Shown here one piece after another: positions 33,625 to 44,680 of a stretch of 64,000 nt of DNA. Made by a program: the position numbers and the translations under genes. The stretch is taken from positions 4,965 to 68,964 of the forward strand of contig QKYT01000162.1 of the NCBI GenBank assembly GCA_003550305.1, written 5' to 3'. Every line of letters starts with the position of its first letter. Position 1 is the stretch's first letter. The notes beneath the pieces were generated by a model that was given only the letters and a program-made list of their open reading frames with translations, was not told the origin of the DNA and did no database searches. Origin of the DNA: Glomus cerebriforme (Eukaryota; Glomeromycota; Glomeromycetes; Glomerales; Glomeraceae).

Positions 33625-36101
33625 ATGGAACTTTTAAATATAAGTGATGAAAATTCTTTTGACCCAACGCCAAAATTAAAATCTAGTCCCATACCAATTA
33701 CGTTTATTCCATTTAATTACCATGATAATAAATGTATTTATTGTGGAGAGAAATACACTAAAACAGTTTTTGGTAATTATTTGCAAAAATATTGCAAAAA
33801 TTGTTTGTCGCGATATATTACTTATATAACCGATAACGATACATATTTGGACGTATATTTTTACACAAAAAACTTAATATGTAATGAACATGAAATAAGT
33901 AGGACAAAAGAACCACAAAATATTCAAGAATGCTGTACAAATTGTCTAGACATTTTATTGTTTAAACAAATACCTGTATATAAAATATATTATCCTTTAA
34001 ATCCTGATTATAACTCTCTCTACAATAATGTGATTAAAAGTGAAAAGTATTGTAAACTATGTAAATCATTATATCAAGGAACAAACAATGATGGATTAAA
34101 TTGGTTCAAATTATGTTCGGATTGTTATAGAATTTCTTTTGGATGTATAGAATCAATCTTGACTAAAAAACTTATTTCAATTATTTATTTACCATGGTGG
34201 GATAATTCATCTAGTTGTAGAGTTTGTAAATTGGAATTAAAATTAACATCAGACTGTCAAAAGTATTGTACGAATTGTCATATATTTTATACTGGATGTA
34301 GGTATTGTCTAACGACAAATGTTATTTTTGGATTTACAGAACAATCTCAATGCAAAAAATGTGAAAGAATAATATTCATCGATATCACAAATATTAGCAC
34401 TGGGAATAGTTGTTTAGATGATTTTCTTTTTAATTTAAGTTTTATCATCGAAAATTTAAAAATAGATGAGTTTGCTGATAAAATAAAAAATTTTGGCAAT
34501 TATTTCAAACCAGGTGTAATAAATGAAATAATTTCTTCCATTTATCCAAAATATAATAAACCAGAAAATATAATGGAATGGATACCATATTCTCAATTCA
34601 CAGATGCAGAAAAAATAGCAGAGGGAGGATTTGGTATTATATATCGAGCAACTTGGTTAGATGGTCAAGATAAAACTGTCATTTTAAAAAAATGTAAAAA
34701 TTCTCATGATATTAGCAAAGATTTTTTAAATGAGGTAAGTATTTAATATTTATATTTTATATTTATTATTTAATAATTTAACTTACAGGTATTCTTGAAA
34801 TTATTAGTTAAAATCTATTCAAAGTTGTTATAAAATTGATCATCATATTATTAAAGCTTATGGTGTTACAAAAGATCCTGATTCGGAGGATTATATGTTA
34901 GTTATGCAATATGCATCAAAAGGAGATTTACATAATTATTTACAAAAGGATTTTACAAACATTACATGGAATAAACAAAAATTATATATTTTATGGCAAA
35001 TTTCAGAAGGGTATTTATATTTTGTATTTATAATTGTTAATTTATAATACTAATTTACTATTTTTTTGTTAGTCTTGAAACTATTCACAGGGTAAATTTT
35101 ATTCATCGAGACCTTCATAGTGGAAATATATTATTTGATGATACTTATTTAGGAAAATTATCTAAAAGATATCAATGGAAAATTGGAGATCTAGGATTAT
35201 CACAACCCGCAAATAATTCATCATCAAATAATGAAATATATGGAGTAATACCTTATATTGCGCCAGAAATATTTAAAGGGTCTGCATTTTCTAGAGAAAC
35301 TGATGTTTATTGTATGGGTATAATTATGTGGGAACTTACAACAGGTTGTAAACCTTTTGCTAATGTTAAACATGATATTCATCTTGTTTATAAAATTCTT
35401 GATGGGGGACGACCTAAAATTACAGAAGATACGCCAGAATGTTACGCGGATTTAATGAAAAGTTGTTGGGATCCTGATCCAAAAAAAAGACCTCCTGTTA
35501 TAGAGATTCGTAAGACTCTCGGCAAATGGTTTTTCAGAAATAACAATCTGGAACAATTTAATCAAGCTGAAATAAAAAGAAATGAATTAATCAATTCTAA
35601 GAAGCTCGGCCCCGGATTTACTGAGAAACCTCATCCAGATGCCATTTATACAAGCAGACCATTAAGTTCTTTTATTTCTAAATGTTCATCAATCAACTCA
35701 TCTTTAAAAGGTATGTACGATATTAGAAAATGTTGATTTTGATATTAAACAAATATTAAAATTATTGATTTCTTTTCAGATTATATTTCAATAGAACAAA
35801 ATTTTGATATAAGTTTCTCTAGTTCAAATTCAAATTCTACGATTCATAATTCATCATCAATTTGGCATCCAAATGCAAATTATAATAGATTTTCAAATAC
35901 ACTTGCAACAGTCTCAACTTCTCTAAAAAAGCGAAATATTGAAGAATCAAATATTGAAACTCATCATAATAATGGTAAATATTTATTTGGCTAAATATGA
36001 TCTATAACTTTGCCTATATTTATATTTATTTTTTACTTTAATTAGGAAAACACATTAAATCTGGTTTCAGTTATCAAAGGATTTCCTTCCAAAGAGGTTA
36101 A
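33625..36101 (+). CDS. TKL-type protein kinase with N-terminal CxxC-rich region (kinase 3)
   Basis: Exons 33625-34734, 34808-35010, 35073-35710, 35780-35974 and 36046-36101 join to 733 aa, the same length as kinase 1. An in-frame ATG exists at 33535, but 33625 (MELLNISDENSFDPTPK) matches the start of kinases 1, 4 and 5 and lies after the conserved TATA box. About ten CxxC pairs occur in the first ~250 residues (CIYCGE, CKNC, CCTNC, CKLC, LCSDC, CRVC, YCTNC, GCRYC, QCKKC). The kinase core has AEGGFGIIY, VILKK, HRDLHSGN, GDLGLS, YIAPEIFKG and SCWDPDPKKRP, all intact. The last exon encodes GKHIKSGFSYQRISFQRG. This is the only intact member of the plus-strand trio. Confidence 0.93.
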
Positions 36102-36189
36102 TACAATTATTAAGAGAAAAATAATCAGAATGAAAATGAGATATAAATTATATTTCATCGTGGACATTGTATTGTATTTGCTATAGAGT

Positions 36190-36385
36190 ATCCGCCAATT
36201 TCACAGAAATATATTTTACTGAAATCATTTGGTCAAACCTGTATTACCGAATGACATTTTACCGAAATGTCTTACCGAAAATTATCTGAGCCGAAATTCC
36301 ATTTTGCCAAATCCATTTCACTGAAAGAATATTTTGTTGAAATACCTTTTTTGCCAAAAGGACATTTTACCAAAATATTATTTGT
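36190..36385. repeat. Degenerate short repeat of 'ttaccgaaat' phrases
   Basis: Phrases such as ttttaccgaaatg, cttaccgaaaatt, gccgaaattcc, tttcactgaaag and ttttaccaaaat recur about every 15-25 bases. It looks like a decayed simple repeat downstream of kinase 3. An ORF through it is therefore not called. Confidence 0.6.
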
Positions 36386-36489
36386 TTTTTATTTTTCAAT
36401 TTATTTTATTAATTTTTTATTAATTTTATTTTTTTTTTTATTTTTTTGTTTTATTTATACATATTTTTTGATAATTTCATTATATAATA

Positions 36490-36960
36490 TACAGATTAGA
36501 TCATAATTTTAGTATATCATTTTAAAGAATAACAAAATACTTTTCTTGCATAATAGTAAAATATAATTGATCATTATTTTTTTTAATAAAAAAAAAATAT
36601 ATAAAATAATTTCTACAAGCTTTAGATAATAAAATTTTGGATTTAGGAAAAAATACAAACGAATGCTTTAAACTAATACGCAAAATCTTAGATGTTCTTT
36701 TTGAAAATTAAAAAATATGATAATTTTGATTCAGTCATTATAACTAAGTGAAAATATTTAGATTTTAAAGAAAAAATACTCGATTTATTAAAACATTTAG
36801 CAGATGTCTTAATTCTGAGAATTTTTCATCAATATTTTAAACATGTAATATTTTCGATGACACAATGGATGACATTAATTATTCAGAAGAATGTACTGTA
36901 CAGTTTATTTGTACAGTATATTTAGCAATATTGAGAGATGAAAATCTATTAATAACTTTT
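36490..36960 (+). repeat. Direct duplication block, copy 1 (downstream of kinase 3)
   Basis: It matches 47840-48235 in the same orientation, beginning 'agatcataattttagtatat' and continuing through 'tacaaacgaatgcttt', 'atacgcaaaatcttagatg', aaaacatttagcag and 'gaatttttcatcaatatttt'. Non-coding. Confidence 0.8.
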
Positions 36961-38159
36961 TGTTTAAAAATATAAATATATATAACACTAAACTGTCAAC
37001 ATTTAAAATGAATACGTAATAATTATTTCACGTGAATCCGTAGAATAACTGATTTATATCATTTATATCACGGAATTTCTAATTATAAGCTAAAATAAGC
37101 TTAACTTATTTCACCGTGAAAAATATCAGTAAAAAAATTCACGGACGTTAATTAGAAAACCGTGATATAAAAATATAAATTGCACTTGAAAAGTTTATCC
37201 TGATTAAATTAAATTAAATATGAATTTTAGATCTGATGGAATAAGGTGAGTTCTACTGTAATATTAAGAAAGAAACAAGTAACTAGAATTTAATTATTAG
37301 TATTATTTGGCATCATGTTATTGGAGATGGGAAAAGTGCTTTAGTATTTTATTCGTCATTTAATGAATCTTTTTTAGAAATATTAAACAAAAGTCGTCCT
37401 TTACGAGATTTTTCTAATGAATTAATATTTAAAATTATCCACTATCATTCTCAATATCTTCTCTCGTTATGATTTTTCTCATAATTTATCAATAATTTCT
37501 CGTAATTTCTCGTGATAATATTTTCTCATAATTTCTCAATTTTTTATAATAGTAATTTAAAAATATATTTATAATTATGGCGGATTTGGCCTTAATTATG
37601 GTAATTACACAGGAAAATTTCATAATTCGGGTTTCGGATACGCAAATCGGTTCAACCACATGATTTATTAATTATTATACGTACAATCTTGGGAATTTCG
37701 TAATCTCCAAAACTGTCCGGTTCCGATCACAAAGTCGTAATTAATATTTTAATTGAATTTTAATTAATCATGAGACTCATTTTAAAAGAAATTTTTCATA
37801 AAATCATTTTATTATCGTATCACTATAATTTTGACTCGTTTTTTATATTCTTAATATACTGTATGATTCATATAACTATTTTGTAGAATTTTATTATAAT
37901 ATTTCGTAATTTTTCAAACTAAACCAGCCAAACATATGAGTCGAAATACCGTAACAATTGTAATATTAGTAAGCAATAACCTACGTAACACACTTCTGCG
38001 TTTGCAGTAAATTATTAATAAATTTTGCAACTTTTCAAAATTGCATAGAGATTAAATTAATGAAAAAATTTGAGATTCTGATCTTGATAAAAAGACGTTA
38101 TAGATGCAGACGAAAATATTACTAAATAACAGAAAACAAGGTAAAATAATATTTTTATA
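36961..38159. other. Intergenic, no gene seen
   Basis: It contains the small inverted repeat at 37065-37168 and, near 37825, a 'ttttgactcgttttttatat' phrase shared with the foldback family cores. No coding support. Confidence 0.4.
37065..37168. repeat. Small inverted-repeat element, ~104 bp
   Basis: The left end atatcacgg..tttctaatta is mirrored by the right end ttaattagaaaaccgtgatat. The centre holds 'aagctaaaataagctt'. It is a possible tiny MITE. No other copy was seen. Confidence 0.6.
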
Positions 38160-38211
38160 TATAAAAAATGAATTTATTATTCAAAATCATCCATTAAATT
38201 GCTATACATTA
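38160..38211 (+). pseudogene. Fragment of a kinase-2-type tail exon
   Basis: The sequence reads NEFIIQNHPLNCYT followed by a stop, matching NESIIEFHPLSCYTS of kinase 2 exon 3. It is isolated. Confidence 0.55.
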
Positions 38212-38242
38212 TAGATATACCATTAAATAAATTATTTTAATT

Positions 38243-38575
38243 TTCAATAATGCAATCCAAACACTCCCAAAATTTCAGTAAATAAACGACTTGTATAACA
38301 TGATGTTTGTGGATGAAATTGTATATCAACTTGTTTTTGCATTAAAACTTTATTAGCTTTTACAAATTCATTCTTAATTGGCTATCAATATCATAAGTGG
38401 ATGATATAATCTTCACATCATCTCCTTCATCATGTAATTTGTGATATTCGTTAACACGTTCAAGCCGTTGAGATATAATATTTTCAAGATATATTATTGT
38501 TGGTCTTTTGGAAGGGTCTGAATCCCAACATCATCTCATTAAATCTTTGCATAATATACGCAGTATTTACTTTAT
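38243..38575 (-). pseudogene. Kinase C-terminal fragment
   Basis: On the minus strand: DLMR, a stop, then CWDSDPSKRPTIIYLENII, ...RLERVNEYHKLHDEGDD, a stop, then FHPQTSCYTSRLFTEILG. It is the end of a TKL C-lobe plus a kinase-2-type tail, broken by at least two stops. Confidence 0.8.
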
Positions 38576-38689
38576 AAATTTCTCAAATCTCTCATAATTT
38601 AAATTTAGGTAAATCATGTCATAAATGTTATGAATTTGAACATGTAATTAGGTGCTATAGTATTATCAAAAACCCAAAGAAAATGAATA

Positions 38690-39400
38690 TATTTATTAAT
38701 GAATATTACAGACGGTAAATTTACGTCATTTTTTGTGCAAAAATTACATGGAAAGGAAAGTTAGATACGTTATGGCAAATTTCTTGCGGGTATTTAATAA
38801 TATTATTATTCATTTATAAATTTTAATCAATTAATACTAGTTACTAAATATGTTTTTATTCTAGACTTGATACCATTCATAATGCAAACTTTATACATCG
38901 AGACTTCCATAGCGAAGATATATTATTAGTTAAATCGAAAGTGGGAAAATGGACAATCATGGATAATTGAAGATTTAGGATTATCATAATCTGTATCTAT
39001 AAATAATATTACGTCAAATGATAAAGTATAATTATATTGTGCCAGAAATACATAAAAGTAATAATTTTTCGAATCATCAATATCGTCCGTTTGTAAAGTT
39101 ATTGACAGAAAAAGACTTGAGATTACAAATGATACTCCTGGGTATTTTGCTAATTTGGTAGGATGCAGATCCCACAACCTTCAATAACAGAAATTCGCGA
39201 AACTTTTAGTCTTTGGTAGTTATGACTCAAACCGAAACAATACATGATGATGATAAAGATTGTGCAAATCAATCATTAAAGCTGAAGAAAATGAAAGGAA
39301 TTAATTAAATCAAAGAAACTTAGCTATTCAAACACAATTGTAATACAGTATATTATACTGTAAATAAGTCGAACTCAATGAATTCATTCGAAATAAAACA
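38690..39400 (+). pseudogene. Decayed kinase C-lobe (kinase-1/3 type)
   Basis: It is recognisable by LWQISCG at an old exon end, an intron-like gap, then LDTIHNANFIHRDFHSEDIL, EDLGLS-like and IVPEIHK phrases in changing frames, and TITEIRETFSLW. HSGN is changed to HSED, and stops and frameshifts are frequent. Confidence 0.8.
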
Positions 39401-39839
39401 AGGTAATGTTCTCATTATGTTGCATATTTTTTAGAGTCCTTTAGGTAATACTTAGTAGATTTAAATATATTTTATTTTTATATAGTATTAGAGATTATTG
39501 CGAAGGAATTTAATCGACATAAATTATTACCGGTATATAATTTAACTTATAATTATAGCTACTGAAATAATTTTTGAAGATAATTAATTTTTAAAATAAT
39601 ATCTATTAGTAAAGTTCAAAGTTTTCTTATATTTAGGAAATAGAATAAAATCTGAATAAGTTCGGAATCTAAAGAATATTACGACTATAAAAATCACACT
39701 ACAAAGTTCCATATGCTGCATTGCGATCATATAATTTGATATTAATTTAATCGAATTGAGAGTGTAGGAATTTTAAATTATTTTTCCACTAAATTAATAT
39801 TCAGAAATATTCGACGGTATACTGTATATAATATTTTAT

Positions 39840-40115
39840 TAAATTATTTACCTCATTTAGATTGATGTTTGAGGAATTATTTAAAGGTTTAACGCAACAC
39901 ACAATCCAGTTTTTCATTTTCATTAAGAGGTGACAATATTTTCTTGGTTTGGATTTTTGTAATAAGTTATTTAGCGAATCTCTTCCATTATTTTTTTTCA
40001 CTATCAAGTCTTCAATGTATCCATCTAACTAAATGGCTTTATAAATAATATTTGAGCAAGGTATCTCAAATACCTTTTCACCGGTTTTTGGCTTTTAATT
40101 TAGTTTATATTAACA
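39840..40115 (-). pseudogene. Decayed kinase-2-type N-lobe
   Basis: On the minus strand: IIYKAI, a TAG where kinase 2 has the Trp codon of KAIWLDG, then LDGYIEDLIVKKNNGRD, ...CCVKPLNNSSNINLNE followed by GTAAAT. The last phrase matches LKKLNNSSN...LLNE and the conserved donor site of kinase 2. The glycine-rich loop is deleted. Confidence 0.8.
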
Positions 40116-40194
40116 TCAATTAGCTCATTTCTACTAATTCATTTACTAAATTCTTATTGAGATCATTTAGAATTGCAATCTAAATAAATCTCAA

Positions 40195-40905
40195 AGTCTT
40201 TCAATTTTTTGGAACTGAAAAAAAAAAATTTTTTGAAGGATTTAATTTGGCAATTTGTTAACCGCATTTGTTTACTAAAAATAATTACCACGAGACTAAA
40301 ATGTACGGAAAGATTGTCGATAAAAAAAGTTTCAATTCAAACCCTTATTTTGAGTTATTGCGGAATAATCGAAAAATAAGCTACATTATCACTATAGTTT
40401 TTTTTTACAATTTATTAATGACTAAAATTAGGATGTTAAAGTATAAAATCGAATAAAAAAGTTGAAGCTTGTAAAATACTACCGAAAATCAAATAATAAA
40501 CGATAACACTATTAATCGAAAATAGTGTAACTAACGTGAAAATTTTAAAATCATGAATAGTATAAAAAGAACATTTTACAAGTTTCATGAAACCATTAAC
40601 CTTAATTTGTAGGTTGTTAAGTGTTACTATTTAACGCAGGTAAATTTGCAAATTAAAGGATAGTAATTTTGTTGAATTAGCTTTTCTATGTTGAACGAAG
40701 ATACTTTCTATTGGTTGATCACCACTAAATATGTAAATATAATAAATATCCTTCGGTAATAGAATATTCCAAATTGAAATTCTTAAATTCCATGCACATG
40801 GAAAATCTGAATACTTAACAGAAGTTCTATTTTTCATGTCATCGGATATAAATAAGTACGTCAATTTTATAATTTTTTTTTATCGATTCCTTATGATATA
40901 ATAAA
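40195..40905 (+). promoter_or_regulatory. Shared upstream block of kinases 3-5, copy 2
   Basis: Same order of landmarks as at 32941-33620. CACGTG is altered to cacgagact here. The TATAAATAAGTACG box lies at about 40846, ~50 bp before the ATG at 40906. Confidence 0.65.
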
Positions 40906-43415
40906 ATGGAACTTAATAAAAATAATGAAAATTCTTTTGACCCAACGCCAAAATTAAAATCTAGCCCTATACCGATTACGTTTGTTTCTTTTAATCGGTG
41001 TGATTATAATTGTAATTATTGTGGAGAGGAATACACTGAAACAGTTTTTGGTAATTATTTGCAAAAATATTGTAAAAATTGTTTATCGCGATATATTACT
41101 GATATAACCGATAACGATACATATTTGGACGTATATTTTTACACAAAAACCTTAGAATGTAATGAACATGAAATAAGTGGGACAAAGGAACCACAAAATA
41201 TTCAAGAATGCTGTACAAATTGTCTAGAAATTTTATTGTTTAAACAAATACCTACAAATAGCTTATTTTTTCATCACTTTATACACTCTGCTGAACCTGA
41301 TTATACTTCCATTTGCAATAATGTGATTGAAAGTAAAAGTATTGTAAATTATGTGGAAAATCATTATATCAAGGAATAGATCAAGATGAGTTATTTTTGT
41401 TCAAATTATGTTCAGATTGTTATAGAATTTCTTCTGGATGGATAGAATCAACATTAACTAAAAAACTTATTCCAATTATTTATTTACCATGGTGGGATAA
41501 TTATGATAAATGTAAAGTTTGTAAATCAAAATTTATATTTACATCAGACTGTCAAAAGTATTGTACAAATTGTCATATATTTTATATTGGATGTAGAAAA
41601 TGTTTAACAACAAATGTTATTTTTGGATTTACAGAACAATACCAATGCAAAAAATGTAAAAGAATAAAATCCACAAATATGATTGGTGGGAAGTTGTTTA
41701 GATCATTTTCTTCATGATTCAAGATTTTGTATAAAAAATTTAAAAATAGATGAGCTTGCTGACAAAATAAAAAAATTTGCCAATTATTTCAAACCATCTG
41801 AAATAAATGAAATAATTTCTTCCATTTATCCAAACTATGAAAAACCAAAAAATATAATGGAATGGATACCATATTTTCAATTCACAGATGTAAAAAAAAT
41901 AGCAGAGGGAGGTTTTGGTATTATATATCAAGCAACTTGGTCAGATGGTCAAGATACTAGTACTGTCATTTTAAAAAGATGTAAAAATTCTCAAGATATT
42001 AGCAAAGATTTTTTAAATGAGGTAAATATTTTAATATATATTTATATTTATATTTATTATTTTAAAATAATTATACTTACAGTATTCTTGAAATTATTAT
42101 AGTTAAAATCTATTCAAAGTTGTTATAAAATTGGTCATCATATTATTGAGGCTTACGGTGTTACAAAAGATCCTGATTTGGAGGATTATATGTTAGTTAT
42201 GGAACATGCATCAAAGGGAGATTTACATAATTATTTACAAAAGGATTTTACAAACATTACATGGAATAAACAAAAATTATCTATTTTATGGCAAATTTCA
42301 GAAGGGTATTTATATTTTGAAATTATTGTATTTATAATTGTTAATTTATAATGCTAATTTACTAATTTTTTTGTTAGTCTTGAAACTATTCACGGTGTAA
42401 ATTTTATTCATCGAGATCTTCATAGTGGAAATATATTATTTGATGATAAATATTTTAAAAAGTATCAATGGAAAATTGGAGATCTAGGATTATCACAACC
42501 TGCAAATAATACATCATCAAATAATGAAATATATGGGGTAATACCTTATATTGCACCAGAAATATTTAAAGGATCTGCATTTTCTAAAAAATCTGATGTT
42601 TATTGTATGGGTATGATTATGTGGGAACTTACAACAGGTTGTAAACCTTTTGCTAATATTAAACATGATATTCATCTTGTTTATAAAATTCTTGATGGGG
42701 AACGACCTAAAATTACAGAAGATACACCAGAATGTTACGCAGATTTAATGAAAAGTTGCTGGGATCCTAATCCCAAAAAAAGACCTTCCATAAAAAAAAT
42801 TCGTAATACTTTTGGTAGTTGGTATTATAAAAATAAAAATATAGAACAATTTAATAAAGCTGAAAATATAAGAATTATGTTAATAAATGCAAAGAAGCTT
42901 GGCCCTGATTTTACTGAAAAACCTCATTCAGATGCCATTTATACAAGCAGACCATTAGGTTCTTTAATTTCTAGATTTTCATTAACCAACTCATCTTTAA
43001 AAGGTATGTACAATGTATTAAAAAATATAATCTTTAATCTTTAACATTAAATAAAATATTTAAAAATTGATTGTTTTTTAGATTATACTTCATTAGAACT
43101 AGAACTTGATATAAGTTTCTCTAGTTCACCGAATTCAAATTCTGCAATTCAAAATTCATCAACAATTTGGAATCCAAATGCGAATTATAATAGATTTTCA
43201 AATACACTTGCAACAGTCGCAACTTCTCTAAAAAAGCGAAATATTGATGAATCAAATATTGAAACTCATAATAATGAAGGTAAATACTGTATTTATTTGG
43301 CTAAATATAATTTATAATTTTGCCTATATTTATTTACATTTATTTTTTATTTTAATTAGGAAAACACATTAAATCTAGTTCCAGTTATCAAAGGATCTCC
43401 TTCCAAAGAGGCTAA
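40906..43415 (+). pseudogene. Kinase 4, TKL kinase copy with frameshifted CxxC region
   Basis: The exon layout equals kinase 3: 40906-42021, 42103-42305, 42378-43003, 43082-43279 and 43360-43415. In exon 1 the frame loses one base near 41335 (ESK-KYCKLC) and stops at 41377-41379. It can be followed in another frame from about 41340 to 41690. Two further bases are then missing near 41690 (GGNSC...LDHF), after which the original frame resumes. All later exons are open and the kinase core keeps AEGGFGIIY, VILKR, HRDLHSGN, GDLGLS and SCWDPNPKKRPS. The net loss is three bases, so the kinase half stays in register with the start. As read, translation from the ATG yields only ~157 aa. Confidence 0.85.
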
Positions 43416-43609
43416 CACGATTATTAAAAAATAATCTGAACGAAAATGAGAATATGAATTTCTTAAAATATATTTCATCTCATAAATATGAAGTGAACAT
43501 TATATTTTATTTGTTATCATTTTTAGTATTAATAATTTAAATTAAAAATGAAGCAAAGTATAGTAGCAATATTTTTTGAAGGAAAAAAAAAACAAAAAGT
43601 AAAATAATA

Positions 43610-43705
43610 ATTGTACCTAAACTTTATTTAACATTGCTTATTCAGAACCATTAAGTAACTTTTTGAATTTAATTCTTCTAGAGGTTGGAACCGAATGTAC
43701 CAAAT
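43610..43705 (-). pseudogene. Short kinase-tail remnant
   Basis: On the minus strand the phrase EELNSKSYL matches EELNSKFLLNDAE in the remnant at 47360-47710. It sits at the same relative place downstream of kinase 4. Confidence 0.45.
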
Positions 43706-43859
43706 CGGTTTTGGTTATTTTAATTAAGCATCTTGTATAAACTTATCAATAAGACCATTTTACTAGCCATTTATTGAAATCTTATTGAGATCATTTATAA
43801 TTGCAAACTTGACAAATTTATTTCTTTCATATGAAGATTTTCAATATTTTAGACATATT

Positions 43860-44670
43860 AACGAACTGCAAAAAAAAAATTTTTATGATTACTTACAGCC
43901 AATTTTATAGTAATTTGACAAATTGTTTTATTTTATTTTATTTTAAGGTAGAACACAGTATCGTTACAAATTTTAAGGTAACATAGAACGTAATTTGACA
44001 ATTTGCTAACCAGTTTATCCTAAAAAATCATTATCACGTGACTAAATGTACAGGAAGATTATCTGTTGATAAAAAAAAAATCGTTTCACTAATTTTGAGT
44101 TATTGTGGATCGAATAATCGAAGAATAAGCTATATAATCACTGCAGTTTTTTTTTACAATTTATTAATGATTAAAATTAGGATGTTAAAGTATGAAACTG
44201 AATAAAAAGGTTGAAGCTTGTAAAATAATACCAAAAATCAAATAATAAACGATAAGACTATTAATCGAAAATAGTGTAACAAACATGCAAAATCATGAAT
44301 ACAGTAGTATGTTTTACAATCAAATCATGCGGTTTCATGAAACAATTAACCCTTAATTTATAGGTTGTGACATGTTACTATTTAACACAGGCAAATTTGC
44401 CTGTATTACAAATTAAAGGATAATAACTTTGTTGGATTAGCTTTTCTATGTCGAACGAAAATACTTTTTGTTAGTCGAACACTACTAAATATGCAAATAT
44501 AATAAACATCCTTCGGCAATAGAATATTCCAAATTGAAATTCTCAAAATTCCATGCACATAGAAAATTCGAATCAGAAGGTTCTATTTTCCAGGTCATCG
44601 GATATAAATAAGTACGAAAATTTTATAATTTTATAATTTTTTTTATCGATTCTTGCTTATGATATAATAA
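43860..44670 (+). promoter_or_regulatory. Shared upstream block of kinases 3-5, copy 3
   Basis: Same landmarks as the other two copies, including atcacgtgacta, the 'ccttcggcaatagaatattc' phrase and a TATAAATAAGTACG box at about 44603. It is closer to copy 1 than to copy 2. Confidence 0.65.
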
Positions 44671-44680
44671 AATGGATAAA

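Noticed and set aside
36267..36506. 79-codon ORF after kinase 3
   Set aside because: It runs through the degenerate ttaccgaaat repeat and a poly-T-rich stretch.
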